Below are positions 1-5,633 of a stretch of DNA of 5,633 bases, piece after piece. This stretch comes from Flavobacteriaceae bacterium (GTDB lineage: Bacteria > Bacteroidota > Bacteroidia > Flavobacteriales > Flavobacteriaceae): positions 1-5,633 of the forward strand of contig DAOVTF010000146.1 in assembly GCA_030633225.1 (NCBI GenBank), written 5' to 3'. The stretch's first letter is position 1; every line of letters starts with the position of its first letter. The notes under the pieces are model-generated. The model was not told the DNA's origin. It saw only the letters and a list, made by a program, of their open reading frames with translations, and made no database searches. The position numbers and the translations under genes are program-made.

Positions 1-476
1 GAATATGCCTCAACAAAATCAGGAATATTTGTACCAAGTTCACTATGTATCTTGGTAGTTAATACCTCTATTCCATCAATCATAATCCTTTTACTAATTG
101 AAGGATATGCACCATCAATACTTTTCCAAAGATTACTACCTTGATTAGTCCAAGTTCCTTTATATTCTCTAGTTACATCTATTATTGATTTAGCTCCACT
201 TCCGTAAGATGTAAATGTAATTGGCTCTGCTTCTTTTCCCTTTTTATCGTGAATATCAAGTCTATCAGTAAATATATCACCTTTTTTAAAAGCAATAACA
301 TCACCTGATTTAAATGAGCTCATCATTGAGTTTACTTTTGAAATTGTTTTCCATGCAGTTTGTTCGGTTAAACCATCATTAGAATCATCACCTTTTGTAG
401 AAGAAACAAAATAATCAGTAGCGTATATTGAAACAGATATATAACAAAACAAGATTGTTAATATAATTTTTTTCAT
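1..476 (-). CDS. Secreted right-handed beta-helix (pectate-lyase-like) protein, N-terminal part, cut by the left window edge
   Basis: An open frame starts with ATG at 476-474 and runs without a stop to base 1, giving 158 complete codons; the 3' end is outside the window. Residues 1-19 form a Sec signal peptide: KK at positions 2-3, a hydrophobic core, and a likely signal peptidase I site after SIYA (19). C11 is not in a lipobox, so this is not an obvious lipoprotein. The mature protein opens with YFVSS (22-26), then GDDSNDGLTEQTAWKTI (29-45), SGDVIAFKKGD (57-67) and PITFTSYGSG (85-94). This pattern is typical of the first coils of right-handed parallel beta-helix proteins of Bacteroidota, many of which are polysaccharide lyases or hydrolases. 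Catalytic residues would lie in the missing part, so enzyme class and substrate cannot be given. No Shine-Dalgarno precedes the start, as usual in this phylum. An ATG 6 bases upstream is out of frame and hits TGA at once. A terminator separates it from the kinase gene upstream. Confidence 0.8.
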   Translation of the reverse strand, partial: MKKIILTILFCYISVSIYATDYFVSSTKGDDSNDGLTEQTAWKTISKVNSMMSSFKSGDVIAFKKGDIFTDRLDIHDKKGKEAEPITFTSYGSGAKSIIDVTREYKGTWTNQGSNLWKSIDGAYPSISKRIMIDGIEVLTTKIHSELGTNIPDFVEAY

Positions 477-802
477 AGCATTTAAATTATATTTTTTAGT
501 AATTCACTTCGTGGATTAACATATACTACAACCTCAAAAGGTCATAATAGTTTTAAAAATCGAGGGAGATTTATATAGGGATATTTTTTTAACTTAAAAA
601 TAAACCACAAGGTGTAAATAATTAACGAGCTGAATTTAATATTATTGTTTATCTCATGTTGTTCATGTTTTTTAATATTTAAAAGTGTTTCTATATCCTA
701 AAGGTTTTAGAAAGTAGCCAAATATTTTTAAGATATTGGTATTTTACTTACACTTTGAGTTATTCCGAGAAAGCTTAATTCTCAAAACTGAGGTGTTTCA
801 TT
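477..802. other. AT-rich intergenic stretch without a supported gene
   Basis: This stretch lies between the kinase terminator and the beta-helix gene. Both strands are dense in stops and I found no credible small gene. On the minus strand it must hold the promoter and leader of the beta-helix gene, but I found no exact match to the Bacteroidota -7 element TAnnTTTG. Minor structure includes a 13-bp dyad CTAAA-GGT-TTTAG at 698-710 and a close direct repeat of CATGTT at 655-660 and 664-669. Neither can be assigned a role. Confidence 0.5.
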
Positions 803-839
803 AAAACAAAAAAATCCCAAGAAATAATTTCCTTGGGAT
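803..839 (-). terminator. Intrinsic terminator of the Wzc-like kinase gene
   Basis: The inverted repeat ATCCCAAG (814-821) and CTTGGGAT (832-839) forms an 8-bp stem, with a further AAA/TTT pairing possible inside (822-824 with 828-830). On the minus strand the hairpin is followed by seven T, a G and four more T (complement of 803-814). It lies about 60 bases downstream of the kinase stop codon. On the plus strand no T-run follows, so it works only for minus-strand transcription. Confidence 0.85.
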
Positions 840-901
840 CTAATAAGATTATCTTTCAGATTAATCTAACTTAAATAATCATAGTCAATATAAAATATAT
901 T

Positions 902-3277
902 TCAATTTGAAAAAAATTTACTCCACCATGTTCTATCATCATTTTCCTTATATCCATAGCCATATCCATAGCCATATACGTTACTTTCGTAATCTATATC
1001 ATTAATTAGAATTGACATATTTGGTAGTCGTTTATTTTCAAACATTGTTTGTGAGATTTTCAATAATCGTTTATCTAAAAAGTCTGCTCTTATAACATAG
1101 ATAAAAAGATCGGCATGGTGACCTAGCAATAAGGTGTCAGTAACAATATTAACAGGTGCAGTATCTACAATTATATAATCGTAATGCTTGTTTGCATATT
1201 CCAAAATTTCTTCAAATCGACCGTTTAATAATAATTCAGATGGGTTTGGGGGAATTTCTCCGGAAATAATAACATCAAAATTATTTTCTTCATCAGAAAC
1301 AATTACATCTTTAACACTCAAATTGTTATCATTTAAAAAATGTGTTAATCCTTTTTCCGGATTAATTTCTAAATATGATGCTACTTTTGGTTTTCTTATG
1401 TCTGCTCCAATTAACAAAATATTTTTATCTAACAATGCTAATGATGAAGCTAAATTAATTGATACAAATGTTTTTCCTTCACCACTTATAGTTGAAGTAA
1501 TAAATATTGTTTTTGATTTATCACTATCTTTTGATAACATAAAGTTAACATTAGTTCTTAACAGCCTAAATGATTCGGCAATATTACTATTATCTGTATC
1601 TGAAATTATTACTTTATTTTTTAATTTTGTTTTAGGAAGATTTCCTATAATAGGGGCTTTAACGACTGACTCAACATCATCATAAGTATGTACCATATTA
1701 TCAAGTAATGACCTGATAGAAATTATTGAAAACGGCACAAACAGACCCAATAAGGTACTAATAGCATAAATCAAAAGTGAATTAGGTGAAACCGGAATTT
1801 CACTACCATCGGCTTTATCAACTATTTTAGCATTGGGTACTGGAATTCCAAGAGATATTGCATTTTCCTCTCTTTTTTGCAATAAATACAAATATAGTGA
1901 TTCAATAATCTGTTGTTTACGTTTTATATCCTGAAATTCCCTTTCCTGTTGTGGTGCAGCTTTTCTTTTAGAACTAATTCGGTATTCCTGACTTCGAGCT
2001 TCTCTCAACGAAAATTTAAGTGATGATCTTAGGTTTTCCAAACCCTGCTCAATACTAATTCGAAGTGACTCCAACTGTGATTCCAGATTAATCACAGTTG
2101 GGTTTAATTTACTAGAGCTTTTAATTATTCTATTTCTTTCGAGTAATAGATTATTATACATCAAAGTATTTTGATTTGTTTCTCTATCTTGTAAACCTAA
2201 ATTTGCGGGAATTAATGATTCATTATTATTTCTAATATGCGTTTGAACTTGTTCGACCAGTTTAATTTGAGAATTCAACTCAACTATTCTTTTTTGTAAT
2301 TCACTATTAGATTGTAGATCTAAACCAACCTCTGTATTAATATCAGTTAGTCTGTTTTTTGTCTTAAATTCTTCAACACCTTTATCAACTCTAGACAAAT
2401 CAACTGAAATATCATTTATTCTGTCATTAATAAATTGATCCGTATTTTCAGAAATTAAAGTCTTATACTCTATTGCATCGTTATTGTATTGATAAACCAA
2501 ATTATTTAAGATTTCTTCAGCTTTTTTCTTTACAGGATCTGTTAAACTTAAAACTAATAAACTAGATTTTTTAGTTTCAGTTTCAATATTTATTTTTTCT
2601 CTATATTTTTTTGCTACATTTTTAACAGGAGATATTTTAACAATTAGAAGTTTACCTATTTCTACTTGATTGACATTAGTTGGAATAATATTTATTTCTC
2701 CATAATCAGTTTTAACATTTTTACCAAATATAGCTTCAGTCACATCCTCATTTTCAGCATTCTTTAGTAAATAAAAAGATTTTGACTGAGCAATAATTGT
2801 AAAACTAGTATCCAACTTATTAAAAACAGAGTCACTTGAAAAGAAATTAATTTTAAATGGAATTTCTTCTGCGTACAATTCTGTATTTGTTACTGTTCCT
2901 ACTTTATAATACGTAATATTAATACCTAGGTCCTTAACCACTTTTTCAATTAACGTACGTGATTCTAAAACACCTGTTTCGTTTATAATAGACGACTTTT
3001 TATCATCACCTAGTACACCTAGATCTTCAAAAGCAGATAGTTCGGTTGATAATCCACCGCTTTCTTTATCATTTATAAAAATAGTTGATGATACTTTATA
3101 TTGATCTTTTGCATATCTTAAGTAAATAAATGCAATGGATAATGATATTAAAAGCCCTACTAAAAACCATTTCCAATAATAACTATATTTTTCATATAGT
3201 CCTCTTAGGTTTATCTCATCATCACTATTATCCTTATTATCAATGTAGATGGTCTGGATCTGTTTTTCGTCTTTCAT
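902..3277 (-). CDS. wzc: Wzc-like polysaccharide co-polymerase / tyrosine autokinase (BY-kinase)
   Basis: A full-length 791-residue inner-membrane protein. Members of this family couple capsule or exopolysaccharide polymerisation and export to a cytoplasmic kinase that phosphorylates its own C-terminal tyrosines. Visible parts in order: a short cytoplasmic N-terminus; membrane helix 1 at about 36-54; a Wzz chain-length domain; long helical, coiled-coil-like periplasmic segments at about 284-345 and 380-435; a GNVR-type region with PQQEREF (442-448); a proline-containing IPVSP (494-498); membrane helix 2 at about 500-521; and the kinase. The kinase shows ESFRLLR (568-574), matching the EX2RX2R oligomerisation motif, Walker A SGEGKT (598-603), Walker A' IGADIRKP (623-630), Walker B YIIVDTAP (701-708) and a tyrosine cluster YGYGYGYGY (768-776). 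Walker A' has Gly624 where proteobacterial enzymes usually have Asp; Asp626 is kept. The ATG at 3277 gives a normal N-terminus, and no Shine-Dalgarno is seen. Flanking terminators suggest a single-gene transcript. No wza-type export gene is adjacent, which is unusual for this family. Confidence 0.95.
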   Translation of the reverse strand: MKDEKQIQTIYIDNKDNSDDEINLRGLYEKYSYYWKWFLVGLLISLSIAFIYLRYAKDQYKVSSTIFINDKESGGLSTELSAFEDLGVLGDDKKSSIINETGVLESRTLIEKVVKDLGINITYYKVGTVTNTELYAEEIPFKINFFSSDSVFNKLDTSFTIIAQSKSFYLLKNAENEDVTEAIFGKNVKTDYGEINIIPTNVNQVEIGKLLIVKISPVKNVAKKYREKINIETETKKSSLLVLSLTDPVKKKAEEILNNLVYQYNNDAIEYKTLISENTDQFINDRINDISVDLSRVDKGVEEFKTKNRLTDINTEVGLDLQSNSELQKRIVELNSQIKLVEQVQTHIRNNNESLIPANLGLQDRETNQNTLMYNNLLLERNRIIKSSSKLNPTVINLESQLESLRISIEQGLENLRSSLKFSLREARSQEYRISSKRKAAPQQEREFQDIKRKQQIIESLYLYLLQKREENAISLGIPVPNAKIVDKADGSEIPVSPNSLLIYAISTLLGLFVPFSIISIRSLLDNMVHTYDDVESVVKAPIIGNLPKTKLKNKVIISDTDNSNIAESFRLLRTNVNFMLSKDSDKSKTIFITSTISGEGKTFVSINLASSLALLDKNILLIGADIRKPKVASYLEINPEKGLTHFLNDNNLSVKDVIVSDEENNFDVIISGEIPPNPSELLLNGRFEEILEYANKHYDYIIVDTAPVNIVTDTLLLGHHADLFIYVIRADFLDKRLLKISQTMFENKRLPNMSILINDIDYESNVYGYGYGYGYKENDDRTWWSKFFSN
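951..977 (-). repeat. 12-bp tandem repeat encoding the Tyr-Gly autophosphorylation tail
   Basis: On the plus strand TATCCATAGCCA occurs twice in perfect tandem (951-962 and 963-974), followed by a partial third unit. Read on the minus strand it gives alternating TAT and GGC/GGA codons, which form the YG repeat at residues 768-776 of the kinase. The unit is a multiple of three, so gain or loss of a copy would change the tyrosine count by two without a frameshift. Confidence 0.85.
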
Positions 3278-3310
3278 CTGTTTATAATTATTGTTTTTTA
3301 TCGGTCATAT

Positions 3311-3366
3311 GGAACATTCATATAATCATTTCCGTGTGTGACTATATTTTTAGTCATGAATGTTTC
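3311..3366 (-). promoter_or_regulatory. Structured leader upstream of the kinase gene (nested inverted repeats)
   Basis: AACATTCAT (3313-3321) pairs perfectly with ATGAATGTT (3356-3364). It encloses a smaller dyad, TGACTA (3339-3344) with TAGTCA (3351-3356), with a 6-nt loop. The two stems share only base 3356. A competing hairpin, ATATG (3307-3311) with CATAT (3319-3323), would use the left arm of the large stem. The element starts 36 bases upstream of the kinase start and would lie in its 5' untranslated region. I recognise no known riboswitch or antiterminator. It could be a regulator site, an RNA leader or chance pairing in AT-rich DNA. Confidence 0.35.
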
Positions 3367-3392
3367 ATTTTTAACGTATTTAAAATATTATA

Positions 3393-3417
3393 CAAAAATA
3401 CAAGAAACTGTGTTTCT
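3393..3417 (-). promoter_or_regulatory. Possible kinase promoter (-7 box) overlapped by a short operator-like dyad
   Basis: Read on the minus strand, 3400-3393 is TATTTTTG, an exact match to the Bacteroidota -7 element TAnnTTTG. No clean -33 TTTG is found about 20 bases upstream, only a T-rich run (complement of 3421-3425). Just upstream of the -7 box lies a perfect dyad, AGAAAC-TGT-GTTTCT (3403-3417), which would fall in the promoter spacer where a repressor could bind. A start here would give a leader of roughly 110 bases. The evidence is consensus matching only. Confidence 0.3.
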
Positions 3418-3427
3418 ATAAAAAGTA

Positions 3428-3468
3428 TTCTATTCTGAAAAAATTTGTTTTAATCTAAGAGAATAGAA
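3428..3468. repeat. 9-bp inverted repeat between the SusE terminator and the kinase leader
   Basis: TTCTATTCT (3428-3436) and AGAATAGAA (3460-3468) are perfect inverted copies separated by 23 bases. The pair lies between the intrinsic terminator and the possible promoter of the kinase gene. No T-tract follows on either strand, so it does not look like a terminator. It may be a regulatory site or a chance match in AT-rich sequence. Confidence 0.35.
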
Positions 3469-3470
3469 CT

Positions 3471-3505
3471 AAAAATAAAAAAGGCTGCTACAAGAGCAGC
3501 CTTTT
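3471..3505 (-). terminator. Strong intrinsic terminator of the SusD-SusE operon
   Basis: An 11-bp perfect stem pairs 3479-3489 (AAAAGGCTGCT) with 3495-3505 (AGCAGCCTTTT) around a 5-nt loop. On the minus strand it is followed by a T-rich tail, the complement of the A-run at 3471-3482. It begins about 20 bases after the TAA at 3527-3529 but about 160 bases after the TAA at 3665-3667. That spacing suggests the original SusE coding end was 3527. The plus-strand T-run is only four bases, so function in that direction would be weak. Confidence 0.9.
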
Positions 3506-3526
3506 AAATATTTACCCAAAATTAAT

Positions 3527-3664
3527 TTACTTAGCCGTAAGGGTATAAGTAGGTACTGATGGGTTTGAAAAATCGATAGTAATATCATAAATACCTGCAG
3601 TACTAGGTATGTTATCACCATCTAGATCTAAAATACCATCTAAACCTGTATCACCATCATTAGT
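3527..3664 (-). pseudogene. In-frame C-terminal remnant of the SusE-like gene beyond the internal stop
   Basis: Directly after the TAA at 3665-3667 the same reading frame stays open for 45 codons and ends at TAA 3527-3529. The translation has GDTGLDG, then DNIPSTAGIYDI, and ends TYTLTAK. It matches the second half of the preceding module, which has GDTGLDG, DNIPVTFGYYEI and LTYTLEK. It is therefore the missing end of the third binding module, not random sequence. It has no start codon of its own at the break. It would be translated only by readthrough, or if the stop is a sequencing or assembly error. Terminator position supports 3527 as the ancestral gene end. Confidence 0.85.
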
Positions 3665-4369
3665 TTACCTTTCATTATTATTACGGATCTTAATTTCACC
3701 ATCTAAAAGTGTTACATTATTAGCATGATAAACACCTTCTTTACCAAAATCTTTGGTAAAAGGAAAATCAGGAGTTGCACCCCAGTCATTATAACCAGAT
3801 CCAACAACACCGTAGATATCAGATTTTTCTAAAGTATATGTTAAATCATTTAAATTAACAATAATTTCATAATACCCAAAAGTTACAGGAATATTATCTC
3901 CTCCAGCATCTAATGTACCGTCTAATCCTGTATCACCATAATTAGTTCCCCAATCATTATTAAGACGAACTTTAAACTCACCATCATTTAATTTAACTTG
4001 TGCTCTCCATGTATCAGTAAACGGATCGTAACTCAATGGCATATCAGGGCCATCCCATCCATTTGTTGTTGCATCACCTACTAATCCCCAAGTAAAAGTT
4101 TCAATAGTATAAGTAAGTTCCGCTTCGTCAAATACAACTTTATAAGTTCCTGCTGTTGCTGTCATGTTGGCTCCATCAAGTTCTAAACTACCGTCAGCAC
4201 CATCATCACCATAATTAACACCCCAGTCATTATCCTTTCGAATTTTCCATTCACCATCTAAAAGAGTTACATAAGCAACATAAACATTTGGCGAACCTTG
4301 AACTTTATAGAAAGGTGCATCTGGTCCACCACCACCCCAATCGTTAAATGCTGATCCTACAATACCCCA
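3530..4369 (-). repeat. Three tandem SusE/SusF-type binding modules within the SusE-like gene
   Basis: Three diverged repeats of about 90-97 codons lie end to end: residues 158-250 (4369-4091), 251-340 (4090-3821) and 341 onward (3820-3530, interrupted). Each begins with a G-[ILV]-V-G segment and a [DG]W[DG] or NDWG motif, then LLDGE or LNDGE with K-[IV]-R. Next comes DWG-x-NYGD-x-G-x-DG in the first two copies, and each ends in YT[IL]E or YTLT. In the third copy the DWG Trp aligns with Arg391 and the next Gly with the stop codon. A fourth relative of this module lies in the neighbouring SusD-like gene. Confidence 0.85.
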
Positions 4370-4840
4370 AGGAGAAGAAAGATCTAAAGCATCTGCATAA
4401 GCTGTTGCCATTAATGAATTCACATTCGAATTAATACTTGTAGCTCCACCAATATTAGCTTTAACTTTCACGTCAAGTGCAGTTGGAGTATCAGGTTCAA
4501 CACCTAATCCAACTAAAATTTTATTCAATTCTTCTGTTTCAAAAGTGTACGAAAGCTCTTGACCAGTTGAAGTAACATTTGCAGAACTAAAATCACCACC
4601 TGCTAAATCAACTAAAAGCTGGTAGCCTGCTGTAGCATTGTAACCAAAATCTGGTTCTGTCCATGTCACAGATAAAGCATCTTGACCAATATTGGCTTTT
4701 TCTAATACTACATCACTTGAAGAAAGAGTAGCAACAGTTGATGCGTTAGGATTTAAGACCGTTAAATCCGGATCCTCACAAGCTCCAACTACAACCGAAA
4801 TTGCAAGAAGCATCAATATTTTATTTATAAATATTTTCAT
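3665..4840 (-). CDS. SusE-like outer-membrane starch-binding lipoprotein, ends early at an in-frame stop
   Basis: A 391-residue product. Residues 1-21 are a lipoprotein signal peptide with lipobox VGAC (18-21). Acidic residues follow the cysteine (EDPD), as in surface-exposed Bacteroidota lipoproteins. Residues of about 25-150 resemble the Ig-like SusE N-terminal domain. Two complete SusE/SusF-type modules follow (about 158-250 and 251-340) and a third starts at 341 but stops at 391. Such proteins bind glycan, classically starch, at the cell surface beside a SusC/SusD importer and have no catalysis of their own. W206 and W297 in the DWG motifs are plausible sugar-stacking residues; that is inference. 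In the third module this Trp aligns with R391 and the next codon is TAA. Without that stop the protein would have 437 residues. The gene begins 20 bases after the SusD-like gene, so the two are probably one operon. Substrate is inferred from domain type only. Confidence 0.85.
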   Translation of the reverse strand: MKIFINKILMLLAISVVVGACEDPDLTVLNPNASTVATLSSSDVVLEKANIGQDALSVTWTEPDFGYNATAGYQLLVDLAGGDFSSANVTSTGQELSYTFETEELNKILVGLGVEPDTPTALDVKVKANIGGATSINSNVNSLMATAYADALDLSSPWGIVGSAFNDWGGGGPDAPFYKVQGSPNVYVAYVTLLDGEWKIRKDNDWGVNYGDDGADGSLELDGANMTATAGTYKVVFDEAELTYTIETFTWGLVGDATTNGWDGPDMPLSYDPFTDTWRAQVKLNDGEFKVRLNNDWGTNYGDTGLDGTLDAGGDNIPVTFGYYEIIVNLNDLTYTLEKSDIYGVVGSGYNDWGATPDFPFTKDFGKEGVYHANNVTLLDGEIKIRNNNER

Positions 4841-4860
4841 AATTTTTTAATTTTTTAAAA

Positions 4861-5633
4861 TTAGTATCCTGGGTTTTGTACCAAATTAGGATTTGCGATC
4901 ATATCAGAAGATGGGATAGGATAAATATCTCTAAAACTTTCTGTAGTTTTACCTTCTTTTACACCACCTTTCCAAGGCCAAACACCTGCTGTAGAGAATT
5001 GACCAAAACGAATCAAGTCAGTTCTTCTATGTCCTTCCCAATGTAATTCTCTAGATCTTTCATCTAAAATAAAATCTAAAGTTAGATTTCCAGCCGAAAT
5101 ATTTCCGCCTGTATTACCATAAGATCTTTCTCTTAACATATTGATATAACTTACTGCAGTACCTGCATCACCTCCACCGCCACGTAATGTGATCTCAGCA
5201 TACATTAAATAAGCATCTGCTAAACGGAACATTGGAAAATCTATATCAACAAAGTTTCCTGAACCATCTTTACCTGCATTACCATTAACATCAATATTAC
5301 GGTATTTTCCAACAGCATAACCATCACCAAAATTAAACGGATCGTCAATTTCTAATGTTTGCTCATCAGTATGGAATTGTTCTCTTTGGTCACCATTGTA
5401 AGCAGAAATAGTATATGTTAAATTATCTAAATTCATAGTAATAAAATATACTCCTCCTGTAATAACAGCAATATTTGCTCCACCTGGTTCTAAAGTTCCA
5501 TCAGCACCGTCATCTCCATAATTTTGACCCCAATCTTCATCAAAACGGAATTTAATTTCGCCGCCAACTAATTCAACATATAAAGCATAATTGTTAGGAG
5601 AAGTTTCATACATTTCCATATCTGGACCATCCC
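4861..5633 (-). CDS. RagB/SusD-family outer-membrane glycan-binding protein with an embedded SusE/SusF-type module (C-terminal part)
   Basis: The frame is open from the right window edge to TAA at 4861-4863, giving 256 complete codons. The first ATG, at 5619, is internal: upstream codons read DGPD in frame and continue the same domain as GWDGPDM in SusE. The true start is outside the window. Counting from that Met, residues up to about 74 are a SusE/SusF-type module, with GGEIKFRFDEDWGQNYGDDG (19-38) and LTYTI (67-71). From about 75 the sequence is a standard SusD C-terminus: DFPMFRLADAYLMYAE (127-142), LDERSRELHWEGHRRTDLIR (185-204), IYPIPSSDM (232-240), ANPNLVQNPGY (242-252). SusD proteins cap the SusC transporter and capture oligosaccharides at the cell surface. 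The adjacent SusE-like gene and the shared module point to an alpha-glucan locus, which is inference. The signal peptide and the helical N-terminal region are not visible. Confidence 0.88.
   Translation of the reverse strand, partial: DGPDMEMYETSPNNYALYVELVGGEIKFRFDEDWGQNYGDDGADGTLEPGGANIAVITGGVYFITMNLDNLTYTISAYNGDQREQFHTDEQTLEIDDPFNFGDGYAVGKYRNIDVNGNAGKDGSGNFVDIDFPMFRLADAYLMYAEITLRGGGGDAGTAVSYINMLRERSYGNTGGNISAGNLTLDFILDERSRELHWEGHRRTDLIRFGQFSTAGVWPWKGGVKEGKTTESFRDIYPIPSSDMIANPNLVQNPGY
5398..5633 (-). repeat. SusE/SusF-type module inside the SusD-like gene, related to the SusE-like repeats
   Basis: The translated segment shares DWG-x-NYGDDGADG-[ST]-L, GANI or GANM and LTYTI with the first module of the neighbouring SusE-like protein. 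It also shares DGPDM with the second module. The module is cut by the window edge, so its N-terminal boundary is unknown. Its C-terminal boundary is near ISAYNGDQRE, where SusD-type sequence resumes. Confidence 0.75.

Noticed and set aside
814..839. Bidirectional terminator
   Set aside because: On the plus strand no T-run follows the hairpin, and no plus-strand gene precedes it.
1188..1685. Plus-strand open frame of 165 codons
   Set aside because: It lies entirely antisense to the kinase domain of the Wzc-like gene, whose motifs are intact. Its translation looks like low-complexity antisense sequence and resembles no protein I recognise.
3130..3438. Plus-strand open frame of 102 codons
   Set aside because: It overlaps the 5' end of the kinase gene antisense and crosses its leader. 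The product is rich in His, Tyr, Ile and Cys with no recognisable domain.
3600..3680. Frameshift as the cause of the early SusE stop
   Set aside because: The same frame encodes module sequence both before and after the stop, so substitutions alone explain it.
4195..4220. Calcium-binding loop reading of the D-rich NYGDDGADG motif
   Set aside because: The spacing does not clearly match an EF-hand, dockerin or thrombospondin type 3 loop. The motif recurs as part of the SusE/SusF-type module and needs no separate call.
4841..4860. 8-bp tandem AATTTTTT in the SusD-SusE gap as a terminator or promoter
   Set aside because: It is a plain AT-rich gap with no GC stem and no -7 match. Such short A/T spacers are ordinary between co-transcribed genes in this phylum.
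5617..5619. ATG as the start of the SusD-like gene
   Set aside because: In-frame codons upstream continue the binding module (DGPD before the Met, as in SusE module 2). No signal peptide follows this Met, so it is internal and the gene is cut by the window edge.

Overview
The window looks like chromosomal DNA of a member of the Bacteroidota, most likely a flavobacterium. The DNA is AT-rich, no Shine-Dalgarno sequence precedes any visible start, SusD- and SusE-type nutrient-uptake proteins sit side by side, and the Wzc-type kinase has the sequence style of that phylum. All four protein-coding loci lie on the minus strand, so transcription runs from right to left. I see no tRNA, rRNA, CRISPR array, insertion sequence or integrase.

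Layout in transcription order: (1) 5633-4861 is the 3' part of a RagB/SusD-family glycan-binding lipoprotein gene. Its visible N-terminal portion is a SusE/SusF-type binding module rather than ordinary SusD sequence. (2) After a 20-bp gap, 4840-3665 encodes a SusE-like surface lipoprotein with an N-terminal SusE domain and three tandem binding modules. The third module is cut by an in-frame TAA at 3665-3667. The same frame then stays open for 45 more codons to a second TAA at 3527-3529, and a strong intrinsic terminator follows at 3471-3505. (3) 3300-3470 is a leader region with several inverted repeats and a possible promoter. (4) 3277-902 encodes a 791-residue Wzc-like polysaccharide co-polymerase and tyrosine autokinase, followed by its own terminator at 803-839. 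(5) 840-477 has no gene that I can support. (6) 476-1 is the 5' part of a secreted protein that looks like a right-handed beta-helix (pectate-lyase-like) protein and runs off the left edge.

Functionally, the right half is the tail of a polysaccharide utilisation locus. A SusC/SusD pair, with SusC presumably outside the window to the right, would import oligosaccharides, and SusE would add surface binding sites. The SusE/SusF-type modules make an alpha-glucan such as starch or glycogen the likeliest substrate. The left half concerns making or modifying extracellular polysaccharide: the Wzc-like protein controls chain export and length, and the beta-helix protein may act on a polysaccharide. 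The two terminators suggest three separate transcription units.

The points most worth a second look are the interrupted SusE gene with its cluster of substitutions, the SusE-type module built into the SusD-like protein, and the 12-bp tandem repeat encoding the kinase's C-terminal tyrosine cluster.
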